DNA from: Mucor racemosus
Taxonomy: Eukaryota > Mucoromycota > Mucoromycetes > Mucorales > Mucoraceae
Length of the DNA stretch: 64,000 nt
NCBI GenBank assembly: GCA_027405735.1
Contig: JAPEHQ010000012.1
Span: 1,798,001-1,862,000 of the forward strand
Direction: 5' to 3'
The notes under the pieces: generated by a model
What the model saw: the letters and a program-made list of their open reading frames with translations, nothing else
The model's database searches: none
Told to the model about the DNA's origin: nothing
Program-made: the position numbers and the translations under genes
Shown: piece by piece, positions 21,862 through 33,129 of the stretch
Numbering within the stretch: the first letter of the stretch is position 1
How the letters are laid out: each line of letters opens with the position of its first letter

Positions 21862-23514
21862 ATGGATTATTTAAACACTATCAGTCAATCAGCACCTATT
21901 CATAACGCTATTCGACTCATTCAAAATTTACCTGTTTCTCATCGCTTGGAACAGTTCTACAAGCGTGCTTCAAGAAACGAATTGATTTTTGTCGGGGCTG
22001 CTACATTTTTAACATTATACAATCTTAAGGCTTATGTTAATGCTAAACGACAAAAATTGAATATGCCTCCTACTGTTCCTTACGGCTTACCTCTCTTGGG
22101 TCATACTTTGTATTTAATGATTTCACCTTTTAAATTTGTTGATTGGTGTAATAAAAACTATGGTGAAATTTACGACATCAACTTGCTTGGTAAAACTGTT
22201 ACTGTTACTAGCAAGAAATGTGCAGAAGAGACATTTAAAGCGGATTCTAATGATTTATCATTAAACGAAGGCATTGTCAATGGTTTGTATAAATATATTT
22301 CTATATGTAATTCATTTTTACTCATCTGATTTATCTTAGATATGCTTCACCTCAACTACCTTTTCACTGACAGAGAAATGGTTTTGTCATCAAAAGCTAA
22401 TGCTGTTGTTGTTAAATCAGTCCTCACTAATCAAAGAGTCCCTCTCCTTATTCCTACCATTCAAGAAGGTCTCGAAAGAGGTGCTAATGTATTATTAAAG
22501 CATAATGAACCAACAATCATTGATAAACCAAGCATTTTCTTTCAAAAGTATGTCGCTTACATGAGTGTTGGCTCCTTAATTGGTGAAGAAGTTGCAACAG
22601 AGACCGAAGTAATCAAATCTTTCGCTGAATTTACTGGTGATATTATCGGCAATGTCTCTTACTTTGTATTCCTCCCAAAATTCTTGCATTCTTACATTTT
22701 ACCATATTTACAAACATCTTACAAACATCATCATGTTATGGAAAAATATGTCATGCCAATGATTGCTGAACGTCGTGAAAAATTGAAGCTTGCTAAAGAA
22801 GCAGGTCAAGAACATGAATTTCCTCGTGACTTTTTGCAAGGTTTAGCTGAATACGTTTACACTGATGAAGATGGCAATCAAACAATATTTACTGAAAAAG
22901 AACTTTCTCACAATGTTTTGATGGTTGCCTTTGCCGCTGTTCATACTACATCTACAAATTTGAGTTACTGTATTTACTGGTTGATTGCTCGTCCTGATCT
23001 CGAGAAACTATTAGAAGAATTAAACCGTGTTACTCCAGGCAAGGCTCGTGTTACTCATCAAGATTTATTGAATATGCCATTCTTGAATAACTTTGTTCGT
23101 GAATCTCTTCGTCAAGGTGCTGATAGATTAGCTGTCCAAAAGAAGGTTATGCATGACTACACTTATTACAATGGCTATCAAGTGCCTCAAGGACGTATGA
23201 TTCACACAACTACTCGTCAAATGAATTTTGGTGAGACATCTGGTCGCTCATCCATTGAAGATATGGATCCTGACATGTCAATGAATAAGCCTTGTTCTGC
23301 TCCTGCTAGAGATTTCCTTACTTTTGGTATGGGTAAGCATTTGTGTCCAGGTCGTTTCTTTGCTATTCAAGAAATCATGATGTCTCTTATCTATATTTTA
23401 AAACATTACGATTTTGACACCGTCAGTGGAAAGAAGCCTCATCCTATCTCTAGTATTGCAAACATTACAATCACCAATTGTGAAGAACCTTTAATCTTTA
23501 CTCCCAAGAACTAA
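21862..23514 (+). CDS. Cytochrome P450 monooxygenase
   Basis: Heme-thiolate monooxygenase, ER-anchored. Exons 21862-22282 and 22340-23514 give 531 aa; the single intron closes in phase (GIVN|DMLH). The N-terminal anchor is ELIFVGAATFLTLYNLKAYV (about 40-60), followed by a Pro-rich hinge (NMPPTVPYGLPLLGH). The I-helix carries VAFAAVHTTSTNL. ExxR is E395-S-L-R398. The heme loop is FGMGKHLCPGRFFA with ligand C476. It resembles fungal P450s of the CYP51-like superfamily branch that include ent-kaurene-oxidase-type enzymes, but substrate and CYP family number cannot be assigned. Codon usage resembles a well-expressed gene (CGT Arg, GGT Gly). No biosynthetic partner genes flank it. Confidence 0.95.
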
Positions 23515-24469
23515 AAACCTATTAACATATATTTTACATATACTTTACATATACTAACTACAAAATAACCTGAATATTTTGAAAAACATATCATGTGATT
23601 TTTGAAAACCACGCTTAAAATAAACATTACATGTGCCCCACTATATATAATAAAAACTTTTGCAGCAAGCAAAAAAAAAGACGGCTCGCATCTCATGTCA
23701 GTGGAATGATCCGATAATTGTCTTTTTTTAAACGTCTGTGGTGTTTGAGATAAGATTATTGAATTTTAAAAAAAGCAAATGTATACATGAAAGCAAATTT
23801 TATAATATTGCAAAAGAAAAAGCGAAAAAAGTCGAGAATTGATTTAAATCAGCCTTATTTTTATCTCTAAGCAGTTTTTTTAACTCCAATAATAAAAGTA
23901 TTTTTTAAAACAAAAACCTGAAATACATAGAGTGACATCTGTACAATTAGCTCAATTTTTTTTTTATTTATTTTTGTGCAAGAAAGAAGTATATATCAAC
24001 TAATGAAAATTGTCATTTGAGTAGTTTTGAGAATTTCATCCGGAATGTAAAATCGCATGATTCAAATCGATATTTCTAACAAAAATGTGTGATAAAATGA
24101 ATAATTTAGATGAATTGTGTCAATTAAAAAATCTCAGCAAGCATAAATATAATTTAAGATGAAGTAATATAAAAAAATAGATGTTATATTCATATTGGTC
24201 GATCTTAAATCCTCTTTAAAATTTAAGATTTGTAAAATCAGTTCTACTTGGGGGAGGGCCATTAAGAGTGCCAAAACTCATCAAAATACGGATTCCAACA
24301 TATTTCATAGTGCCGTAGAGCTACAGCAAAGTAGTACTTTATCTAAATTATCAAATTAATCTTTTATAAATTGCTTACTAATATTATAAATGTAGTTTAA
24401 GAGTAGAAAACCGTCTGTCATTTCATAGATTCATTGGAAAATTACAAAACCTATCCCGCAGGGTAAATC
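23515..24469. other. Intergenic, no gene recognised
   Basis: 3' flank of the P450 followed by AT-rich DNA. No convincing frames and no repeat match inside the window that I can see until the composite repeat begins near 24470. Confidence 0.3.
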
Positions 24470-25705
24470 TATAATTGAGCGTAGCGAGGTCGAACGGCTA
24501 AGTCTCTTAAACTATGGTATATATCTAGGTTTTAAATAAAAATGCGGTTTTTTTTAAACTTTTCTTATATTTAACCACGTACGGTCTGAAAACTCAGACT
24601 TTGTAGCGGACATTTTCGGGGCTCATTTTATCCTTACCAACACTCATGATTTTGATCAAAAAACAGAAAAATCAAATTTTAATACCAAAATCAACGTTTA
24701 AATATACTATATTGTAAGAGAAAATTGAAGCCATAGCTAATACACATTTTATAAAAGCTTAATATTAAATGTTAAGTATTGAAACTTAGCATTTTTGGCC
24801 CAAAAACGGTTTTTTGATTAAAGGATTTTTGTGTAATATTTTACAATAAAAAGGTTTGTTATTTTTTAATGAGCGAATAGAGCGCTAAATTCTGTATATG
24901 TGTATATTTTTTATTTTTATAATTGGTAGTATAATTGACTATAAATTTGCAAAATCAGAAAAAAAAATTTAAAAAATGTCAAAATTGATGATCTGGACAA
25001 GAATAATTTTCTAAATTAATATTCCGTTTATAAGCCTTGTGAGTCTTAAAAATAAGAGATTTTATAATACTTGAAAACTTTTTCAAGAATTTACGATGCT
25101 GTAACCACTTGATTCAAGCTTATTACTAAGTATAAAAGACGAGCCGAGCCTAGGACGAGCTTGACCAAAGCTCGCCACAACGAGCCGAGCTTTGTATCAC
25201 TCGAGCTCGAGCCGAGCTTTAATAAAAGCTCGTTTGACAAAGACGAGTTTTTGACTTTTTTTTAAAAAGCTCGTTTGAGAAAGACGAGCTTTTGACTTCT
25301 TTTCAAAAAGTTCAAATTTAAATAATAATTAGTAAATGCTATGACATTATTACTTTAGATAATTGTCAATTGACATTCATAAGTTTGCTTTACTTTAGAT
25401 ATTTGTCACTGGAAAGGTAAAATAAAGCTCGCATTGAGATGATGAGTTTTAGTCGCTGCATAAAAAAGCTCGTTTGGGGTAAACGAGCTCTAGTCACGCG
25501 CAAAAAAAAGCTCGGCTGCATAAAAAAGGCTCGGCTCGTTTAATATCACTACTTATTACTGTAAATATTTATACATGTTAATATTGTATGGTAGTTTATT
25601 TGATGATAATATAGTATAACTTTATAATTATTGCGTTAGAGGTAATTTACGTTGAGTTTTAGTCTTACCTCTACAATATCATAAATATAAACACGGCCAT
25701 CACTA
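24470..25705 (-). repeat. Composite repeat copy II (element A plus dynein-like fragment), inverted
   Basis: Reverse-orientation copy of the unit at about 5490-6345. Bases 24470-25110 match element A, and 25560-25705 match the dynein-like fragment and its GTAAGAC donor (minus strand reads SDGRVYIYDI). It is interrupted by the hAT MITE 25127-25551. Copy I preserves the empty site (GTAATTAG at 5676-5683 on the plus strand). Confidence 0.75.
25127..25551. mobile_element. hAT-type MITE, 425 bp, with CTTATTAC target duplication
   Basis: Termini are TAAGTATAAAAGACGAGCC and, inverted, TAGTGATATTAAACGAGCC. Flanks CTTATTAC at 25119-25126 and 25552-25559 are an exact 8-bp duplication. The interior is built of many CGAGC/GCTCG units (ACGAGCCGAGC, AAGCTCGTTTG), typical subterminal transposase-binding repeats of hAT elements. 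It has no coding capacity. Related pieces lie at 7640-7701 beside the hAT transposase relic and at 7980-9900. Confidence 0.9.
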
Positions 25706-25764
25706 CAGACAATCGTCAAACGTAGTAAGGAGTAAGGAGGAGGTGTAGCTGCTAATAATATGAT

Positions 25765-25845
25765 ACATTTATTTAAAAAAATTGCAAAAGCGAGCCCCCA
25801 TGATAATGCCGTAATTAAGTGTAGCGAGATCAAACGGCTAGTTAC
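25765..25845 (-). repeat. Element A terminal repeat, separate copy
   Basis: Matches 6305-6395 in reverse (GCCGTAATTAAGTGTAGCGAGATC). A third occurrence of the core is at about 24474-24500. Three occurrences at element A edges suggest this is a true terminal sequence of that element. Confidence 0.5.
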
Positions 25846-26249
25846 CAAATAAAACAAAAATCACTGCTTAAAAAATCACCTTTTTGGTCAATTTCGAGAG
25901 ATTTAAGCTATTTCGTCCTACTTGCTTCAAATAAAAATACAAAGCAATTTAGTTTATACGCTTCTGCATACGTGCATACTTTTTTAATAATTTTCTCAAG
26001 TGTTTATGTATTTTTAATTAGTTTTTGAAGATTAAAAAATATACTTGATATAACGCCGACTTCTCGAAAGCCAACAGACTATAATGGAATTGAAAAGACC
26101 AAACAAAGCATTTATAAATTTTCTTATCATTCATTTGTAATTTAAATTTGCTATTGTCTTATTTACTTATTACCTAGCATTCAGTCAAATGTATTTTTTA
26201 TCCTACTTAACATAACAGAATAAATATTTCATGATGATAGTTTCATTTT

Positions 26250-27265
26250 TTCTATATTCAGTGGAATTACATACTGAAAACGCTTGATAGTAATAAAATA
26301 ACCTAATTTCCAAGTGTCGCTCATAAAATGTGATGCCACTTGAAATATAAACGACAATAATAAACAAACGCTTCAATTTAACACAATAACAAACGCATGC
26401 TAAAATATGAAATACTTTTCGAATTACACATATCGTCGTCGTGTAGATGATAGCACCCTTGATCACGGTGCAACCACGATTACACAAATGACATATATAT
26501 CAAAACAGGGTTCTATCCAAATCAATAATAATAATAAACAAATATATCAATTTAGTCAACTACTCATCTATATTAAAGTTGCACTATCAATATAAATAAG
26601 ATTTAAGCATATAAAATCACTCCTTAATTCAAGATTACATAAAATAGATACAACAATAATAAACAACCATTTCTAAAAAAAGGTCGATATTATTACACTT
26701 GACATACCACAATCCCTTATGGTCAATTGTTGCATCCACAGATCTGGGTGCATTCCTTGGTTAAGATTACGACACAGTTTGATATGTTAAGTTCTACATT
26801 GCTGTGTATTATGTTATGAAGCTCCGTTTATACAGAAATGTGGAACTAGTGTGTGTCACCTAGACTTGATTGGATATATCTATATATATAAATAGACTCA
26901 TTTAAACAGGCCATATAATTAGAGAATGTGAATATAAAAGAAGATGTTTTGATCTTATAAAAAGTTCTTTAGTTTTAGTGTGCTCTTTCATTTTATAACA
27001 GTTTTCTTTTATTTGTATTAAATAATTTAGTACATATTTTAGCTTTGAGATTGATATAAGCTCCTGGCGTAACATCAATACTATTATGCATGATTTACCC
27101 CTTAAAGTATTAAATCAATAACAATGTACTCAAAACTAGACGTTTATTAAATATAAATCCATTCAAATCTGATGGTATCCAAGTTCTTCAAATCACTATA
27201 AATACAAAATACCCTCATACTTTTTTAATTATTTTAAATCTTCAGAAACCTTTTGTGGTTAAAGA
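26250..27265 (-). repeat. Repeat S, second copy, interrupted by a solo LTR
   Basis: Inverted relative to about 8937-9595. It includes the counterpart of the 9377 frame (26203-26487, minus strand: GAIIYTT ... CYCVKLKRLFIIVV) and a conserved CACTATAAATAC block near 27196. It is split by the LTR at 26728-27074. Similarity to the first copy ends near 27270. Confidence 0.65.
26728..27074. mobile_element. Solo LTR, 347 bp, with TCAAT target duplication
   Basis: Begins TGTTGCATCC and ends GGCGTAACA (TGTT...AACA). It is flanked by TCAAT at 26723-26727 and 27075-27079. The other copy of repeat S (around 9115) has a single TCAAT-equivalent, giving the empty site. It contains TATATATATAAATAG near 26880-26895, a likely LTR promoter. 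Confidence 0.88.
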
Positions 27266-27317
27266 TGAATTTATAAGAAGAAAGTCAGAACGCCTAGAAT
27301 TATTCTAGAATTCCAGT

Positions 27318-27650
27318 AACTCAAAGTTATTTTCGATGATATTGCAAACGGAATCAGGGAAGACATACCTACATTCCAACAATACGTTAATAACCTCAAG
27401 TCAAATGGATTCGATGTAACTGATTACGTGAGAAAGTCCTATGAAAATGAAGATAAGGATACAAGAATCAGATTACTTCAATCTATGATAGACAGAATGC
27501 TTGAAAGATTGTTAGTTGTTGATAAAAGTTATGTTTCGTTCACCAATGTCACATGCATACAAGCCTTTTTCATCGAGAAATGTGGATTATGATAGTACTG
27601 CATTGAGGGAGTTAAATAAAGCTGAAGATACAGTAGTTGACCAGGTAAGT
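27318..27650 (+). pseudogene. Gene remnant of unknown family
   Basis: From 27318 a frame without a start reads hydrophilic, protein-like sequence (VIFDDIANGIREDIPTFQQY ... RLLQSMIDRMLERLLVVDKS) to a stop near 27590. Overlapping it in another frame, MSHAYKPFSSRNVDYDSTAL ... VVDQ ends at a GTAAGTG donor. The change of frame suggests one exon with an indel. No family recognised; no downstream exon found. Confidence 0.4.
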
Positions 27651-29234
27651 GTTTGGCCATTTGTATCATAAATTGACTGAAAATAGTTAAAAATTGACGG
27701 AAAGGAAGCGTAAATGGTGTGAATTTGGAGGTACAGTAAATGTCTGCATAAGGCACTGAAAGATAGCTTGTAGCCATAGTGTGCGACAGGATGTACTAAT
27801 AAAAGTTCGTCGATGCATGATCTCGTTAAAATGTATCATGTAATGAAAAATCTGCATATCCAAACTACTATTGTTACATTTTGTCTGCGCAGCTTGTTGA
27901 CTGAAAGGAGTTGCGCTTCCGAATATATATCATGATGTATTTCAGTTGCTTGTGCTATAAGAAATTGTGTCTGTTGTAAGCGCTTATTGGCCGCATTATG
28001 CTACCCATTCGTAAATTTATTCTATATCTCACGAAAGGCTCAAAAACACGTAATATTCACTGTTTTTTCCTTGAAAACTGGGTCTCACTGTCTAACTTTT
28101 CATCCCTGTTCTACTTTTTTTTTTACTAAATAACACCAACAAAAAATTATATGCCAATGTACCTGAGATGTTCAGCTTTAATTCAAAAACAAGTATCCGG
28201 AAATATCCTACTTTTTGCAGTTGGTATTAGTTTTTTAGTCCTAGTATTTCAGATTTTTTACTCGTATTTTACTGCTAATGGATTAAAAACTTTGAGGCAT
28301 CATATCTCCAGAAAACATTAAGTTATACTGCCACCTTTTAATAATAAAATCTACTTGTTTTAAAGTGCTCTATAACATATTTGAATATAAAAAAATTCTG
28401 AGCACTTTTATGTTTTTTTTATTTTTTTGGGCATTTCTATAATAGGTTTCAAAATATTGGCTAAATTGAGCAACATTTTTTTTACATTCATGTTATCCAG
28501 CTCGTTGAGCTCTCTTAGATCCAATTTAGATTTTTTCAAAATATTGATTTTTCGTGGAGATATTCATAAAAATGTATACAAAAAGATACCTCCATTTCTG
28601 GCGTCCATTTTCCCCTTGTATACCCTCATCCCAAATTCTGAAACAGAAAATGTTTTTGACAAAAATGTTGTTTCCTCTACAAATAATGCAGCTACAAAAT
28701 TTGGCAATAGCTCAATCGATAGATAATTTTTTTGTGCATCATTTCAGTTTATTATATTTTAAATATGCTTATGAAAAGTGACGTGTATCTTCAAAAAACC
28801 TCCAACATTTCAATTGCATTTTGCGCAAAATTTTACGTGAAAAAGTTTTTCAAATTTTATGTAGATGGATGCAGAATTTAAAACTGTACAAAAAACATTT
28901 AATACGCAAGGTTGGTTTACTTTGCAGTTCATGAACATCTAAACAATTTTGTTTTTTGAATCATTTTTGATCGTTTTTTTTCGAATTGATTTTGGAGCCC
29001 CGTTACTATAGGGTTTAAGCTGTGATAAAACTATTATTTTGACTATCTCGACGAAAAATCAATATTTTTTGGCGAAATAAAAATTACAGAGTAGCGTAGA
29101 GTTAGACCTACCTGCTGAATAAAAAAAATTAAGCTTCAATATAGGTGCTCAAATTTTAATAATTAATTATAGGTCAAACTTGGTCATTTTTGGTCAATAT
29201 CTGGTATTAATATTTCTATTGTCCGAGAGATATC

Positions 29235-29717
29235 TGAAGTGAACTAAGCTAGATTCCCATCATAAAATACCTAAATTAAATGTCATCTCATTTGAAACCA
29301 TGCTATCAAAGATAAGACTATATAGTAAATAGACAATTGCATAAAGATAACAAGGGTATAATACTCAAATAAGAGATGCTAAAATACTAAAGTAATGTGG
29401 GATATCCTAAATAAAAGATACAAAAAGTACATGCTTATCAAGTAGAACAAGTAAGGGCTGTTCTGAAAGCATGATTGACAAACTATATTTAAAACACCGT
29501 TCTTGATCCACCAAATCAATAACCAAACAACTCAACATTTATACTCAAAATTAATGGAATCGTTGACAATTGCAATGCAATTGCAAGATAGTAAATAATC
29601 ACCAAATAATATAAATAGAGACGTAGAATAACCATTTTATTGCACATTATCCATATTTTAATAAAGAAGGATATTAACAGTATTCTTTATCGCTTTTTAC
29701 ACCCATATTTTACTGCA
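29235..29717. mobile_element. Solo LTR, 483 bp, with ATATC target duplication
   Basis: TGAAGTGAAC...TTTTACTGCA, near-identical to 8014-8503. ATATC lies at 29230-29234 and 29718-29722. R copy 4 shows the uninterrupted site (GAGAGATATCAATGG near 57830). Confidence 0.92.
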
Positions 29718-29837
29718 ATATCAATGGATTACGGAGCAAATTTACATGTTCTTTAAAGATTTTACGCGATCCAATTTAATATTGGGCAAAAACATTCGAA
29801 AACCATTTAAAAACAATCTGAAACCTACTTTTTTACA

Positions 29838-30036
29838 ACTGTAAAAAATTGACAACAAAAACCTTATCTTAGCGAATTTCGACTCTAATGACTTCCGACT
29901 TTACATGAGAGTAGTAGGAGCATATCTTTGACATGCTGATCTCCCATTGCAATGGCAGGTACTTCTAGTGCTGATCAACAGAATTTCAAAAGGTCAGCTT
30001 TCCTGAGTTGCTATTATGGAAACGTATAAATAAAAA
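29838..30036. repeat. Inserted segment in R copy 2
   Basis: Absent from R copy 4, where ACTTTTTATAACTGTGG reads through. Part of it (29848-29965) matches 7715-7830 in reverse, so it is dispersed. I could not fix exact ends or a target duplication. Confidence 0.5.
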
Positions 30037-30150
30037 TTCGTATGTGGTCAAACTATTTTGTATCAATTGCTTCGGATATCCTTTAAAATTTTTTATAAAA
30101 TCAAATAATGGTTCAAAATTGAATTTTGAAGTTGCACTTAATGCACAGTA

Positions 30151-30330
30151 TGTTATATCAGAATCTAGATATATCGCTACAGTAGCCGTATTATCAGGAT
30201 ATTGTTATTATTACACCATTAATAGCTATTGTATTACCTAATAATCTCTTCTATATATAATCTCATTCTCTACATTAAATAAAACCTCACCTTTTACTCT
30301 TGTCTAATTCTTATTAGTTTTGGTAAAACA
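30151..30330. mobile_element. Solo LTR, 180 bp, with CAGTA target duplication
   Basis: Starts TGTTATATCAG and ends GGTAAAACA. CAGTA lies at 30146-30150 and 30331-30335. R copy 4 has the empty site (GCACAGTAGATATAG near 58055). TGTT...AACA ends and small size fit a Copia-type LTR. CTATATATAATC near 30250 could be its TATA box. Confidence 0.88.
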
Positions 30331-30403
30331 CAGTAGATGTAGAAAGAACATATCTTGATTTTATTAGCTAAAAGCTGCTTTTGAAGGATTTTTGGACACG
30401 TTT

Positions 30404-30646
30404 TGTTATGTCAATATTATATCCTAGGTCGCACATTCAAGGCCTCGGTCAATATTCGGTATTATAGTAAATCAACAGGCGTCCACGTTGATTTAAATGC
30501 GTCTTAGTTAATTGGTGTAATGTCCTTAGGTAGTAATTCTGTGTAATAGTTGCAATGAAAAGTCTATAAATACATTCTCTGGATGTATTGTTAATAAAAA
30601 GTGTAATATTTGGCAAGATTATTTTTTAAAACTGTTTGACATTTCA
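30404..30646. mobile_element. Solo LTR-like insertion, 243 bp, with CGTTT target duplication
   Basis: Starts TGTTATGTCAA and ends TTTGACATTTCA. CGTTT lies at 30399-30403 and 30647-30651. R copy 4 reads through (GGACACATTTTTGG near 58115). Its body is unlike the 180-bp LTR, so it represents another family. Confidence 0.82.
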
Positions 30647-31250
30647 CGTTTATTAAAAAAAAAGGACTTTTCTTCTGCTTGAAAGAAATTTAGTAACTGG
30701 CAAAATGCTTGAAATCAATGAATATTGATCCAAATGGGCTGCAAGTTTCAAAGTATATACTGCAGCTGTAAAGGTATTAGTGCTATAATTTTAGTATCCC
30801 ATTAATTTGCTGGTTAAATTGTAGGAACCAAGCGCCCACTTTTCGCTAGTAGGTTTTATGGCTCAGCAGACCATTTCAAATTAGAAATAGCGCTAAATCA
30901 GCCAAAAACAGTATATATGGCACTGACAACTACTGAAATTAATAAGTAACCGCCCTATTTATACATAATTAAAGCTATAGTGCAGTGCTTTATTACATTA
31001 ATTTTTCCAAAAAGGAAATTAGGTTTGAAATATGGATATATAAATATAAATATATAAACATATACCAGAAAAAATATTAGAAAATCTCAAACTTTTGTTT
31101 TTTGAATAAGATGCTTTATTAGATGGTCAGCATTTAATGACAAACTCATTCCTTCATATTTATACTAAATGTACGTAAAATTATAAAGAAGTACACATTT
31201 TTATAAAAGTTTTTTGCTATCAAATTTTCAAAGATACCATATAATAATGT

Positions 31251-31368
31251 TCAAAAAATCCTTTTTTGTGCATCTTCCGAGTTGTAAATTTATTAAAAAT
31301 GTATAAAAGCAAAAAGCAATGTTAAATTGGCATGTAAATAATCATAGGTAAATAAACTTGTAAATTTA
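31251..31368. other. 3' flank of the unknown minus-strand gene
   Basis: Short AT-rich stretch between the end of R copy 2 and the stop codon at 31369; nothing else seen. Confidence 0.3.
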
Positions 31369-33029
31369 TCAGAAATATTCAGTAAGTGTCACTCTGATTA
31401 TTGTAATAGACCAACGAATTTTCTCTAATGTTGGCAAATCTCCAATAAAACCGTTCTCGTAGAGTAACCTTTCCAAAGCAGTTTCCCAATTCATGACAAC
31501 TTCGTCCTTGTCAGTAATGAGCAGTTCACGTTGCTCCATGGGAAAAGCAGTATTTGTTTCTGAATTATTTCTTTTATGATTGACAGTTGCAGTTGATAAT
31601 ACACACATACAATATTTAGAAACAATGGCAACATGACGATAAATACTCTCTAAATTGTCTGGTTCTAAAGGCAATGTTTTGAATACGTAGAAAAATAATT
31701 TTTGTAAGGTAAGAGGTCTATGCTTTGATTTGCGAAAATGTTTATATTCTTCAGGTACTTTAGATGTATCAGTGTCTGCAAGTGCTTGATCACAAAGAGC
31801 GATAAGAAAAGATGGGTATTTAATAAGCTGCATGAATTGTTGACAGGCATCTGGAGTCATTTCTTGAAAATGTATGTATGTTTGTGAAACTAGATCTTCC
31901 ATATTTGATACTTTATCGAAACTTGACACTGTAATAATCTATCTCATATTTCATAGTTAATATAAATCTATCTTTTTTCCCTTTTTATTATTATTACCAT
32001 ATTTAAAATGTCTCCTGTCAAATGGAATAAATCTTCATCTTGATTTGGGAATCCACGTAATAAAAGCTTAAGATAGTGATCAAATTTGCTGAGCTGATTC
32101 AAGGCATCTCTCTTCAAAGTTCGGATAAAAATTGATTTCATTACTTCTGATTCACAATGCACCCTTGATTTCAAATCTACTTGCAAAACATTGACAAAAA
32201 AATCCAAAATCAATTGACAACATTTAGTCTCAAGATCGCGTGTAGTTGAAGATAGTAATCTATCCACAAAATTCCAAAAGTCTCTGTATTCTGCTAATCG
32301 TTTTGTATCTAATAACTCGTAACTATCATCTCGCAAATCTTTCTTGGCTTGGGTTGATATAACTTCAAAAGATCTGAATTCATTAAATACTGGTAAAAAG
32401 ATTTCTGGTCCATAAAGATTCAATATATCCAACAAGATCGCATGAGCTCGTTTACACTCCAACCAATGATCTGTCAATTTACGCTTAGTTTTCAATTCAT
32501 CCTTGGGCTGCAAAATAAAGTCGATCAAAGTGATCAAAAAATTACTACAAGATATACGTTTTAATTTATAGATTGAAATCATGTTATGACCAACTTACAA
32601 TGGAGGCTTTTTATGAGATGCAATTGAATTTTCCATTAATTGCATACCAGAATTAACTATCATTACAAAGTTAATTTATCAATCAAATCAATATTATATC
32701 AAACATACAATGACCAACTTCAAAATAGTCAATAATCATTTGTTGAGATCTTCTAGGACATGGGTCAAACTTAGTCAATTTATTATCTATGCGTGTTTCG
32801 ATTGTTACATCGTTTTTGTATTGATAGATTTCAACTAATAATGGTCGAGAAGCTAAAATCTGTTTTGCTGGAACCTCTTCTTTTTCGTTAGGGCTGTTTG
32901 GATCATTAATCGTATAGAAAACTTCGTTCAACTATCATGACAAATTGTTTTTTTTTAATTAGATTTATGCGATAAACATTGAAAATCAACATAATATTTT
33001 ACAGTTTCACGATAGCTTATGATGGCCAT
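31369..33029 (-). CDS. Conserved-looking alpha-helical protein of unknown function
   Basis: Exons (minus strand): 33029-33003, 32931-32709, 32656-32599, 32544-31998, 31938-31369. All phases close to 474 aa beginning MAIISYRETLNEVF. The protein is rich in predicted helices (RRSQQMIIDYFEVG, HWLECKRAHAILLDILNLYG, LETKCCQLILDFFVNVLQV, LSKFDHYLKLLLRGF, LTLQKLFFYVFKTLPL), without signal peptide, clear membrane span or catalytic motif, so a HEAT-like or scaffold protein is possible. I do not recognise the family. The start lies only 100 bp after the COG4 stop on the same strand, so its promoter must be very short or overlap COG4's terminator. The start exon (27 nt) is inferred from splice phase. Confidence 0.75.
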
Positions 33030-33129
33030 TTTTAATTTTTGGGTGTTTTTACAGTGTAAGCAAAAGAAAAGTTTTTATAATACAGGTATTTGTGTCACGC
33101 TTTATATTTGTTTATTTTGTGCCTGATTC

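Larger units (their letters stand above)
27990..31250 (+). repeat. R repeat, copy 2 (longest, with four insertions)
   Basis: Colinear with R copy 4 (56580-58830), from GCATTATGCTACCCATTC to past ATACCAGAAAAA (31062), but with four extra segments: the LTR at 29235-29717, a ~200-bp segment at 29838-30036, the LTR at 30151-30330 and the LTR at 30404-30646. Removing these leaves about 2.2 kb, the apparent unit length. The inverted motif pair lies at 28539-28562 and 29043-29072. Confidence 0.75.

Noticed and set aside
21862..23514. Secondary-metabolite cluster around the P450
   Set aside because: No synthase, transporter or regulator is adjacent; the flanks are repeats and pseudogene.
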